The notes under the pieces are model-generated. The model ran no database searches, was not told the DNA's origin, and worked only from the letters and a program-made list of their open reading frames with translations. Source: an uncultured Lachnoclostridium sp. (lineage in GTDB: Bacteria; Bacillota; Clostridia; Lachnospirales; Lachnospiraceae). From it: a stretch of DNA of 64,000 nt. Made by a program: the position numbers and the translations under genes. The stretch lies in contig CAMMSL010000001.1 in NCBI GenBank assembly GCA_946499505.1, positions 1-64,000 of the forward strand, written 5' to 3'. Positions 16,155 to 24,959 of the stretch are shown one piece after another (positions within the stretch are counted from its first letter, which is position 1; each line of letters opens with the position of its first letter).

Positions 16155-17540
16155 ATGTGGGCTTACAATGAAACTTTTTACCAGATATATCCTATCGGAT
16201 TCTGCGGCGCTCCTGTACACAATGACGGCGTCACAGCGCACCGCATCTTAAAGATCGGCGAATGGGCAGGATATCTGCAGGAGCTGGGAATCGGATCCAT
16301 CATTTTAAATCCGATTTTTGAATCTGACAATCACGGCTATGATACAAGAGATTTTAAAAAGATCGATTGCCGCCTCGGAACGAACGACGACTTCAAAGAG
16401 GTCTGTCAGACGCTTCACGATCACAATGTAAAAATCATGCTTGACGGCGTGTTCAATCATGTAGGAAGAGGTTTCTGGGCATTTAAGGACGTTCAGGAAA
16501 AGAAATGGGATTCCCCGTACAAAGACTGGTTCTGCATTAATTTCGACGGAAACAGCGGTTACAACGACGGCTTCTGGTATGAGGGATGGGAAGGCCATTA
16601 TGAGCTGGTCAAACTGAACCTGCAGAATCCGGCAGTTGTTGACTATCTGCTCGACTGTGTGAAGATGTGGATCGAGGAGTTCGGGATAGACGGGCTCAGA
16701 CTGGATGTAGCTTACAGTCTGGACCATAACTTTATGAAGAGACTTCGCCATTTCTGTGAAGAACTCAAACCGGGCTTTGCACTGATCGGTGAAGTTCTCT
16801 TCGGAGACTATAACCTAATCGTAAATGACGAGATGCTGCACAGCTGTACAAACTACGAATGTTACAAAGGGATCTACTCCAGCTTTAACAGCATGAATAT
16901 GTTTGAAATCGCGCATTCGCTGAACCGTCAGTACGGTCCGGAGCAGTGGTGTATCTACAGAGGGAAGCATCTCATGACTTTCGTGGACAATCATGACGTA
17001 TCAAGACTTGCCACGATCCTGACAAACAAAAATCACATTCCGCTCGCATACGGTCTTCTCTTCGGAATGCCCGGCATTCCCTGTATCTATTACGGAAGTG
17101 AATGGGGCGAGGAAGGGGCAAAAGCTCCGGACAACGATTATGCTCTCCGCCCGTGCTTTGAAGAGCCGAAGCCGAATGAGCTGACCGCATTTATCAAAAC
17201 ACTGATCGCATTGCGCAGAGAGAGCGACGCACTCTGCAACGGAACATATCATAATGTAGTGATCACCAACCACCAGCTTGTCTTTGAGCGCAGGACAGAC
17301 GCCGAACGTGTCCTTGTGGCGATCAACGCGTCCGACTCCGAATACACGGCCGGCAGCCATGAGTTGAACGGTACATTCAGCCGGATTCTGACATACCCGG
17401 GTGAATTTAAAGCACTTGCATCAGAAGAAGCTGCTGTCGAAGATAACTGTGAAAGTCAGGAAACCGCTGTCGACACAGTCACTTTAAACGGACAGATCAC
17501 TATGCCCGCTTACAGCGTACAGTATTTAAAAATGCAGTGA
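16155..17540 (+). CDS. Alpha-amylase family glycosidase (GH13)
   Basis: The 461-residue protein is a cytosolic GH13 barrel without signal peptide. The four conserved regions are visible: DGVFNHVG, GLRLDVAY (nucleophile Asp), LIGEVLFG (acid Glu) and FVDNHDVSR (third Asp). A small beta domain follows (about 375-461). It likely cleaves alpha-glucans or cyclodextrin-like oligosaccharides inside the cell; the exact substrate cannot be read. AAAGGAAGG precedes the start. A TATAAT at 16055-16060 may be its -10 box, but a good -35 is missing, so control by an activator is possible. Confidence 0.88.
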   Translation: MWAYNETFYQIYPIGFCGAPVHNDGVTAHRILKIGEWAGYLQELGIGSIILNPIFESDNHGYDTRDFKKIDCRLGTNDDFKEVCQTLHDHNVKIMLDGVFNHVGRGFWAFKDVQEKKWDSPYKDWFCINFDGNSGYNDGFWYEGWEGHYELVKLNLQNPAVVDYLLDCVKMWIEEFGIDGLRLDVAYSLDHNFMKRLRHFCEELKPGFALIGEVLFGDYNLIVNDEMLHSCTNYECYKGIYSSFNSMNMFEIAHSLNRQYGPEQWCIYRGKHLMTFVDNHDVSRLATILTNKNHIPLAYGLLFGMPGIPCIYYGSEWGEEGAKAPDNDYALRPCFEEPKPNELTAFIKTLIALRRESDALCNGTYHNVVITNHQLVFERRTDAERVLVAINASDSEYTAGSHELNGTFSRILTYPGEFKALASEEAAVEDNCESQETAVDTVTLNGQITMPAYSVQYLKMQ

Positions 17541-17571
17541 GCATATTATTTTCCAATCTTTGCAGATCTGA

Positions 17572-18468
17572 CTATTTTCCACAGATCTGATCTGCGATGA
17601 TCTGCTGGCCTGTCTGGTCCGGATGGAGTCCGTCCGGCTGGACATGGTCACAGACTTCTGAGCTGAATATATCCGCTACCTGATAGCCGTACTTTTCCGC
17701 ATATTTCTCTATGATCCGATTCATATTCCGGATCACATTTTCAACTCCCCGGTCCATCGTAGATGGAATATTCAGATTAGCCACCGGATTATAAATATTG
17801 GTAACTATGATCCATGCATCCTCTTTTTTCAGACCACTGATCCGGTTCATCATCTCTATCCAATTCGCCTCAAACATCTGATAATCCCACTCTTCCAGCG
17901 TTTCTATGATCTTAAAGACGAGAAGCGGATTGTCTGCCGCTGATTCCCGGAGCGCTTTCAGTGCTTCACCTGCGCTCTTGAATCTCGTATCCGTATCGAG
18001 GATCTCCTGTACAGCGCTTTTACACTCGTTGAGAAGGTCATTGGAACCGACCGTAATAAATATAACGTCCGATCTGCTCACACTGTCGCAGACTTCCTCA
18101 TCCGTCAGGATCTTATCATTCATCCCAGCCGAATCAAGTCCGTTTCTGGCATAGTTTGTAATCTCATACTGAAAGTTTTCCTCTGAGGCCATCTGCTGCA
18201 TCGCAAGACTGCTGTACGGTTCAATGACTACATTTTCATCGCCGGAGTATCCTTTCGCTATACTGTCTCCCAGTACGGTGACATACACATCCTGCCTGCC
18301 CGTCAGAGAGGACGCCGTCACATTTTCGATCGTGCCGGCTTCTTCTGCCTGCATCTCTTCGTCAGTATCCGGTTCATCCGGCACAGTCACATAAGTGGTG
18401 ACCGCTGTCACCGCAAGTACACCGGTCATCAGGAATACTGTCGCCGTCTGCATTATCTTTCTGATCAT
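17572..18468 (-). CDS. Secreted or membrane-anchored SGNH/GDSL hydrolase
   Basis: The 298-residue protein has an N-terminal hydrophobic signal/anchor (about 8-30) and an acidic linker. The SGNH blocks are seen: VLGDSIAKGYSG (Ser nucleophile), ITVGSNDLL (Gly and Asn of the oxyanion hole) and DGLHPDQTGQ (Asp and His). It is probably an esterase acting at the cell surface, for example on acetylated sugars or lipids. AAGGAAG precedes the start. It lies just after sbcC on the same strand with a 20-bp gap. Confidence 0.85.
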   Translation of the reverse strand: MIRKIMQTATVFLMTGVLAVTAVTTYVTVPDEPDTDEEMQAEEAGTIENVTASSLTGRQDVYVTVLGDSIAKGYSGDENVVIEPYSSLAMQQMASEENFQYEITNYARNGLDSAGMNDKILTDEEVCDSVSRSDVIFITVGSNDLLNECKSAVQEILDTDTRFKSAGEALKALRESAADNPLLVFKIIETLEEWDYQMFEANWIEMMNRISGLKKEDAWIIVTNIYNPVANLNIPSTMDRGVENVIRNMNRIIEKYAEKYGYQVADIFSSEVCDHVQPDGLHPDQTGQQIIADQICGK

Positions 18469-18487
18469 ACGATCACTTCCTTCTCAC

Positions 18488-21217
18488 TTATAATACCCAT
18501 GATGTACTGCTGCCATGCTCATTTTTTGTAACTTTAAGTTTCCAGTCAATCTGCTCTTTCAGCTCATTAACATGGGAAATAATCCCCACAAGACCTTTCT
18601 CTCCCGCCAGCTCTTTTAATATCTGAATTGCACGCTCCCGGGCAGCATCATCCAGGGAACCAAAGCCTTCATCCACAAACATCGTCTCCAGACTCACCGC
18701 TCCTGCTGTATTCTGTACGATATCCGCAAGCCCAAGGGCCATGGAGAGTGCAGCCATAAAAGACTCGCCGCCGGACAGAGATTTCACGTCGCGGACAGAA
18801 TCTGTTACCAGATCATATACATCCAGATCCAGTCCTGCCTGTCCCTGACTGCTCAGGGCACTGATCTCCCGGCACTGGAGGATAAATTCATTGGATGTCA
18901 TGCGGGCAAGCCTCTTGTTTGCCGCCCGGATGATCTGCCGGAAATATTTTCTCTGGACATATGTCTCAAAGTCCAGCTTCACGCTGCCACTTAAGTTTCC
19001 GTTTGCCGTGCGGCTTAAATTTCCGATCATCTCATACTTCTGCCGCAGTTCTTCTTCTGAAGCAAAATACTTTTTCAACTGCTCGTAAGCACTTTTATTA
19101 GTCATATTTTTCCCGTGCAGTTCCAGGCTCTCTTCCCGCCTCTTTTTAAGAACTGATGTGAGCTCCTGCTGCCGCTGCCGGTCGGCCTCTATGTCTTCCC
19201 GTTTTCTTCCCTCAGTCTGGGCTTTCAATGTCTCGACCTGTGTCCGGCACTGAAGCACATTTTTTTCATACTCCTTTACCCGCCGGTCTTTCTCCTGCCA
19301 TTCCCCGATCCACTGCTTTGCATCCCGGTACTCGTCCTGATCTTTGAATTCCTGCTTTCGGATTTCTTCGTGGAACGCCTCCCGCTCTTCCCCGAACCGC
19401 TTCTCAAGCCGTGTTTTCTGGGCTTTCATGCTCTCCAGCAGTCCGGATCGGCGCCTCGTTTCTTCCACACATTTCCGGTAATGATCCCGGGCCTGTTTTA
19501 CCTTCTCTTTCTCAGCCTTTAACTGCTGTTCCAGATCGTTAAGCTGTGCCTTTGCCTCTTCTTCAGCAGGCGGCTTCTCTCCCAGGGCCGCCTCCCCTGC
19601 GGCCAGTTCGGCACGCACGCTCTGATAGGTTTCCTGTAACCGGGCGCGCTTCTTCTCCGCCTGATCGCGCAGTTTTTTTGCCTGCTCTACCGCCTCCTGA
19701 TCCGGTACATTTTCTGACAGATCTGCCTTTTCCGGATGATGGATGGATCCGCATACCGGGCAGGGCATTCCCTCTTCCAGACCTTTCGCCATAAGCCCGG
19801 CCTGTCCTTCGAAAAATCTCCGGTATCTGTCCTCATAGTCTTCGGATGCCTTCCGGCATGCCTCCATACACTGCGCCATCTCAGCAGTCCTTTGGTCATA
19901 TTCTTTTCTCAGTCTGCGCACATTCGCATATCCCGGAAGCATCTCCCTAAGGCGGAGAATTTTCTCCTGCATCTGGGGCTCCAGCTCATTCAGTGCGGCC
20001 TCCAGACGCCCCGCCTTTTCTTTGAGACGCTCTTCGTCAGCTCCGTGTTCTTTCTGCCATATGAGCTGGGACTGTATTTCGGTTTCGGCATTTTCCTGTT
20101 CTTTCTTTGTCCGGAGCGCCTGCACCTCCAAGCTGCGGGCACGCTCCGCGCGCTCGCCTTTTGACGCCTGCTGTTTCATCTTCTCATAGACTTCTCTGTC
20201 ACGCTCCAGCGCCTGTTCCCTCTCCCGTGCCCGGTCGAGCAGATCAAAGAGCCGGTTTGTCTCCTGTTTCTTCTCGATCACGGCGTGGAGTTCATCGGAC
20301 TCTTTCTGAAGCTTTTCTTCTTCCCCGGCAAGATCCCGGGCAAGGTCTCTTCCCTCTTTTATGATCTGCTTTAACACCGGCCTGACTTCTTCCGCCGGCG
20401 GCATTTCTCTCTCCAGGAGTTCCTGCCAGACTGCTCCTGCTTTGACAGGCATATTTGTCACTCTTTCTTCCCCGGGGCTTTCCATACCGGCGCCTTTGGT
20501 ACTTGCCGCAACGTCTTCTCCAACGTTTTCCAAGGTTTCTTCCGGATCATCAGACACCGGAACTACCCGCTCCATCTCTCTTCGTATATCGGTTTCATTT
20601 TCTTTCAGGCTGACATACAAAGTTTTCCCCTGTTCTTTCAATTCCTCCTGCATCCGCCAGTAGATCTGCGTCTGAAAGATCCTGGAGAATATCTTTTTGC
20701 GCTCTTTAGAGCCCGCGTGCAGGAGTTTCAGGAAATCCCCCTGGGCGATCATGGCGATCTGGGTAAACTGCCCCGCATCCAGCCCTATGATCTCTTCAAT
20801 CTTCTGGTCGATCTCCCGCTTCTTTCCCTGAAATTCTTTCCCGTCCGGCAGAAGAAGGCTTACCTTAGCCGTCTCTTTCACCAGACGCACTGTACCGTCT
20901 GCATTTTTCCGTTTTCCGACGCGCATATATTCCGGATTTCTCCGGATCGTATATTCCTCCCCGCGGTAAGAAAACACATACTCCACATAAGTATCCGTGT
21001 CCTCGGCGGCATACTGGCTGCGCATCATGTTGCCGTCTCGCGCTCCGCCGCTGGTCCTGTCATAGAGCGCATAGGTGATGGCGTCAAATATGGTAGTCTT
21101 CCCTGCACCCGTATCGCCGGTGATCAGGAACAGGCCGCCCTGCACCTGCGTAAAATCTATCACTTCCGTCCCGGAATAAGATCCGAAAGCGGACATTGTA
21201 AGCCTGACCGGTCTCAC
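18488..21217 (-). CDS. sbcC: Exonuclease subunit SbcC
   Basis: SbcC is the Rad50-like ATPase partner of SbcD; the complex cuts hairpins and processes DNA ends. The 909-residue protein has the Walker A GDTGAGKTTIFDAI near residue 35, long coiled coils, the zinc hook CPVCGS near residue 490, then SLSGGESF and the Walker B MFVDEGFGSLD. The start is GTG at 21217 with AAAGGAG upstream. It overlaps sbcD by 4 bp, which suggests translational coupling. Confidence 0.97.
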   Translation of the reverse strand: MRPVRLTMSAFGSYSGTEVIDFTQVQGGLFLITGDTGAGKTTIFDAITYALYDRTSGGARDGNMMRSQYAAEDTDTYVEYVFSYRGEEYTIRRNPEYMRVGKRKNADGTVRLVKETAKVSLLLPDGKEFQGKKREIDQKIEEIIGLDAGQFTQIAMIAQGDFLKLLHAGSKERKKIFSRIFQTQIYWRMQEELKEQGKTLYVSLKENETDIRREMERVVPVSDDPEETLENVGEDVAASTKGAGMESPGEERVTNMPVKAGAVWQELLEREMPPAEEVRPVLKQIIKEGRDLARDLAGEEEKLQKESDELHAVIEKKQETNRLFDLLDRAREREQALERDREVYEKMKQQASKGERAERARSLEVQALRTKKEQENAETEIQSQLIWQKEHGADEERLKEKAGRLEAALNELEPQMQEKILRLREMLPGYANVRRLRKEYDQRTAEMAQCMEACRKASEDYEDRYRRFFEGQAGLMAKGLEEGMPCPVCGSIHHPEKADLSENVPDQEAVEQAKKLRDQAEKKRARLQETYQSVRAELAAGEAALGEKPPAEEEAKAQLNDLEQQLKAEKEKVKQARDHYRKCVEETRRRSGLLESMKAQKTRLEKRFGEEREAFHEEIRKQEFKDQDEYRDAKQWIGEWQEKDRRVKEYEKNVLQCRTQVETLKAQTEGRKREDIEADRQRQQELTSVLKKRREESLELHGKNMTNKSAYEQLKKYFASEEELRQKYEMIGNLSRTANGNLSGSVKLDFETYVQRKYFRQIIRAANKRLARMTSNEFILQCREISALSSQGQAGLDLDVYDLVTDSVRDVKSLSGGESFMAALSMALGLADIVQNTAGAVSLETMFVDEGFGSLDDAARERAIQILKELAGEKGLVGIISHVNELKEQIDWKLKVTKNEHGSSTSWVL

Positions 21218-22392
21218 CTCGCATCTCCTTTCACTCTGTCAAATACATGCTCTACGATTTCCGTCTCATCTTCTGACATCCCGCGCCCCTGCATCTCGCG
21301 GAAAAAGTCCGAGAACACCTGCACCGGATCTTCTATGCGTATCTCTTCTTCGCCGAACTCCAGCTTCTGCCTGGTTCTCTCATTATCCATTCTCACTTCC
21401 AGAATATGAGTGTACACCTTTTCCAGCTGTTCCTTGGGCTTATATGGATCGATCTCATCTGTCAGCGTAACGCTCACATAGTCGTCTCTCTGCTCCGGTT
21501 TCGCCGCATCAATGATCCCGGCAAGTTCTCCCCGCAGTTTTCGCACATCCCGCAGCGGATGGAGCGGAAGTTCTTCCATCTTGACCAGAGTGCCTTTATC
21601 TCCCAGTTCTACCATATGCAGTGTCTTCTCATGCCCTGCTTCGCTGACAGAATATTTTAACAGCGTGCCGCAGTAACGGATATGCCCCGCTCCGACTTTC
21701 TGTGCCCCGTGGAGATGTCCCAGGGCGGCATAATCAAAGTCTTTCAGGACAGAAATATCTACGTTGTCAATGCCGCCTACACTCAGCAGTTCTGAATCGC
21801 ATGTCTCGGGAGTAATATTTTCTCCCGTACTTATATCCTTTCCTGTATAAAACTGGTGGGATACGAGCACGTTCCGTTCTTCCGGATCAATCTGCTCACG
21901 CTCTAATACGGCCCTGACCGCGGCAGTATAGCTCTCCGGAAGTTCGCCTCCGCACAGGCCCCGCACATATCCTGGCTTCAGGAACGGCAGGAGCCAGAAA
22001 TGAACATCGCCGTATTCGTCCTGCAGCGTGATCTTCCGCAGATGTTCTTCCTCCGTTTCCGGCGCCTTTCCGGCAATGTATATCTGATGGCTCCCCAGCA
22101 GGCGGCTTGCATAGTCCAGACGCTGGGCAGAGTCGTGATTTCCTGAAATGATAAGGATCGGTATCGCAGGCTCTATTCCCGAAAGCCGGGTAAGGAAATC
22201 ATCGAACACTGCCACCGCCTCCCCTGACGGAACTGATTTGTCATAAATGTCTCCCGCAATGACAACAGCATCGGGGTGAAGCTTTTCTGCATAGGAAATA
22301 ACCTCCCCGAGGATATGTTCCTGATCCTCGCGGAGGTTATAATGATGCAGCTGTTTTCCAATATGAAGGTCTGATAAGTGAAAAAATCTCAT
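21214..22392 (-). CDS. sbcD: Exonuclease subunit SbcD
   Basis: SbcD is the Mre11-like manganese nuclease of the SbcCD complex. The 392-residue protein starts MRFFHLSDLHIGKQ and has AGDIYDK, SGNHDS and ALGHLHG, the metal-binding calcineurin-fold motifs. I chose the ATG at 22392 since homologous sequence begins there and AAGGGA is 9 bp upstream; in-frame sequence to 22494 is not conserved-looking. Confidence 0.96.
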   Translation of the reverse strand: MRFFHLSDLHIGKQLHHYNLREDQEHILGEVISYAEKLHPDAVVIAGDIYDKSVPSGEAVAVFDDFLTRLSGIEPAIPILIISGNHDSAQRLDYASRLLGSHQIYIAGKAPETEEEHLRKITLQDEYGDVHFWLLPFLKPGYVRGLCGGELPESYTAAVRAVLEREQIDPEERNVLVSHQFYTGKDISTGENITPETCDSELLSVGGIDNVDISVLKDFDYAALGHLHGAQKVGAGHIRYCGTLLKYSVSEAGHEKTLHMVELGDKGTLVKMEELPLHPLRDVRKLRGELAGIIDAAKPEQRDDYVSVTLTDEIDPYKPKEQLEKVYTHILEVRMDNERTRQKLEFGEEEIRIEDPVQVFSDFFREMQGRGMSEDETEIVEHVFDRVKGDAR

Positions 22393-22515
22393 TCCGGTCT
22401 GTCCCTTCTCTAAGTTCTCGCGTTCTTCCAGGAGCATATAGCAGCTCCGTTGTTTATCAAATCTATTATAGCAGAATCCGTCTGTTCCGGGCAAGGCACC
22501 CCTGCCGTATTGCTC

Positions 22516-23067
22516 CTACAGGCAGACCATAGTCGGCTCATGTTCCATGGCAGGAATTACTTTTTCCATAAGATCCGACGTCTTGAACCTCAGGCTGGAT
22601 GTATTGACACACGGATGGCAGGCGAAATATTCATCCTGCAGGACATCTTCGTCAATCAAGAGCCTGACTTTTTTCTCTTTATCGTTCATTAATCCCATTA
22701 CACTCACAGAGCCCGGTGTGATGTCCAGATACTGCTCCATATATTCCGGCTTTGCAAAAGACAGCCTTGAGGAGCCGATCTGCGCGGACAGATATTTCGT
22801 CTTAAATGGCTTGTCTCCCGGTATGAGCAGCAGATAAAAATCCGTTGCCTGGCGGTTACACAGGAACAGGTTCTTGCAGATGGCAACTCCTTTCTCCACG
22901 CCTTCGCTCAGCGTCCGGTCAATCTCCTCTCAGGCTTCCATGGTCATGGCCGCCTCATGGTCAACTCGTTTATATTCTATTCCAAGAGAGTCAAGAAAAT
23001 CGTACACTCTTATTTCTTTCTCAAGTCTTCCTTCTGTACTCTCCGGTCTTCCGTCAACTAACTGCAT
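22516..23067 (-). pseudogene. ProX/YbaK-type aminoacyl-tRNA editing protein interrupted by an in-frame TGA
   Basis: Read from the ATG at 23067 (AAAGGAG upstream) the frame gives MQLVDGRPESTEGRLEKEIR and continues to a TGA at 22932-22930 (codon 46, context MEA-stop-EEIDRTL). Past it the same frame runs intact for 137 more codons with KNLFLCNRQATDFYLLL, GSVSVMGLMND and FACHPCVNTSS, typical of prolyl-tRNA synthetase-associated editing proteins that hydrolyse mischarged tRNA. As I recall the family, Cys often stands at the stop position. A simple nonsense mutation, a sequencing error or selenocysteine would all fit. A GTG at 22899 could restart a 127-residue product. Confidence 0.75.
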
Positions 23068-23097
23068 TTGATGTCACTCCTTTATCGTCTTCTTATA

Positions 23098-24801
23098 TCA
23101 CATCTTCAGGCTCCGGTAACGGTCAAAACAGGCAAAGATTTCCTGCCGTCTGGGCATTGCCATGCAGGATATGCTGGAACTGCTCTCGCACAGAGCCGCC
23201 AGCGTCCCTTTTTCTATGACTTGCTCCAGTTCGTCCACGATCTGCCTGAGGTCTTTTCTTCCGTCCATAATATGCTTCTGCGCATACCTCATACAGTACC
23301 CGAGCGCCGTAACCTGCTCGCTGTCCGTGATCTGCTCCACATAGCGCAGATCGATAGTCTCCTTGTTGATCATGACCGCCTCGCGTCCCATGGTCTTTAT
23401 CTTGATCCTGTCATTCTCCCGGAAGCCTTTTCCCGCCCGCGGGCACCGGTGGAAATCCGGTCTCTTAGCCGGTGTCTCCGGACCGCTGACCGCCGGATAG
23501 CTCTCCGCTTCTTTCTTTGCATAAGCGGTGATATCCTTCGGCACATAGCGGTCCATCTGGATAATGGTATCCGCAACATGGAAATAAGCCCCCGAGCTTC
23601 CCGCCACGATCACAGTGGAAATGCCGTAATCATCATACAGTTCCCGTATCCGCTCAATAAACGGAGTAATAGGCTCCATGTCGCGGTGGATGACTCTCTG
23701 CATCAGTTCGTCCCGAATCATGAAGTTAGTCGCGCTCGTATCCTCGTCGATCAGCAGAAGGGAAGTCCCCGCCTCAATACTCTCTACTACATTCGCAGCC
23801 TGCGATGTACTGCCGCTGGCATCTTCAGTACAGAATCCCACAGTGTCCTTCCCGTTCGGCAGATCATTGATGAACATGGAAATGTCTGTCTTCTGAATGC
23901 TCCTGCCGTCCTCGGCGCGCAGCTTCACTGCAGTGTTATCTGTGATAACATATTCCCTGCCGTCCCCTGCAATATGGTCATACACTCCCAGCTCCAATGC
24001 CTTTAACAGAGTGGATTTTCCGTGGTAGCCTCCGCCCACGATCAGAGTGATTCCCTTGCGGATCCCCATACCCGTGATCTTTCCTTTGTGCGGAAGTTCC
24101 ATCGTCACTTCCAGTTCTTTCGGGGACTGGAACTTCACTCCGCCTTTCATGGGACGGGATGAGATACCCGACTCTCTTGGCAGCACACTCCCGTTCGCCA
24201 CAAAAGCGCAGAGCCCCATCTTTGGAAGCATTTCACGGATATAGTGCTGATCCTCTGCAAGATCTGCGATCGCTCTTAGACGCTTTGCATCCATATTTTT
24301 ATAAAAGAGGGCGTGTTTCACACACTCCGGCACAAAATCAAAGAGAATCTTCTCCAGCTCTCTCGCGTTGATCGTCCGTCCGTTCGCCGGAAATCCGATT
24401 TCCATGCGCAGCACAATATCTCCGCTCTTCGGGTCGATGCGGCACGCCGTGCGTTCCAGCACTTCCTGAGAGCAGCGGCTCACAGAGATCAGTCCGCTCT
24501 TTCCCGAACCTTTCGCCTTAAACGCAAACTGCTCAGCCTGTCTGCCGTACTGTCTCGTCAGCTCGTCCTGCAGCGCAATTCTCTGATAGTCTTCCTGATA
24601 CAGTTCCTTTGGGAAGCCCGCTGTGCGTCCGGCAGCATGAACGCTCACCTTTGACGGAGAGGCGAAGGGGTCGCCCTGCACATGATCAATGGATAATATA
24701 TAACCCGGAAACTGATACGTGCCTCTTGTATCTTTATAAGCCGGATAGCCCCTGTGGTCGATCCTTTTTAATAAACTTCTGAGTTCTGTTGATGACTGCA
24801 T
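23098..24801 (-). CDS. ABC-class ATPase (COG3044-like), function unknown
   Basis: The 567-residue soluble protein has an ABC-type nucleotide site without membrane domain: Walker A GGGYHGKSTLLKAL (about 255-268), an ASGSTSQAAN segment in place of the signature loop, and Walker B SLLLIDEDTSATNFMIRD (about 340). The N-terminal third (about 1-240) is conserved with COG3044. These ATPases are widespread but not understood. GAGGAG precedes the ATG. The editing-protein gene follows after 30 bp. Confidence 0.85.
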   Translation of the reverse strand: MQSSTELRSLLKRIDHRGYPAYKDTRGTYQFPGYILSIDHVQGDPFASPSKVSVHAAGRTAGFPKELYQEDYQRIALQDELTRQYGRQAEQFAFKAKGSGKSGLISVSRCSQEVLERTACRIDPKSGDIVLRMEIGFPANGRTINARELEKILFDFVPECVKHALFYKNMDAKRLRAIADLAEDQHYIREMLPKMGLCAFVANGSVLPRESGISSRPMKGGVKFQSPKELEVTMELPHKGKITGMGIRKGITLIVGGGYHGKSTLLKALELGVYDHIAGDGREYVITDNTAVKLRAEDGRSIQKTDISMFINDLPNGKDTVGFCTEDASGSTSQAANVVESIEAGTSLLLIDEDTSATNFMIRDELMQRVIHRDMEPITPFIERIRELYDDYGISTVIVAGSSGAYFHVADTIIQMDRYVPKDITAYAKKEAESYPAVSGPETPAKRPDFHRCPRAGKGFRENDRIKIKTMGREAVMINKETIDLRYVEQITDSEQVTALGYCMRYAQKHIMDGRKDLRQIVDELEQVIEKGTLAALCESSSSISCMAMPRRQEIFACFDRYRSLKM

Positions 24802-24888
24802 GGTAATGTCTCCTCATATTCCAAATAATTATCTGCTTCAAGTTCCTGCATGGAATTTTAGTATACGCTTTTGAGAAAGTCAATAATA

Positions 24889-24923
24889 CAAAAACCGGCC
24901 ATTTGCGAGAATGACCGGTTTTT
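24889..24923 (-). terminator. Intrinsic terminator after the GH42 gene
   Basis: AAAACCGGCCATT and AATGACCGGTTTT pair around a short loop, with T-runs on both sides. On the minus strand it lies 37 bp after the GH42 stop. Confidence 0.85.
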
Positions 24924-24959
24924 CGTATTCTTTTCAGAGTTATATTGTTTTCCTGTCAA

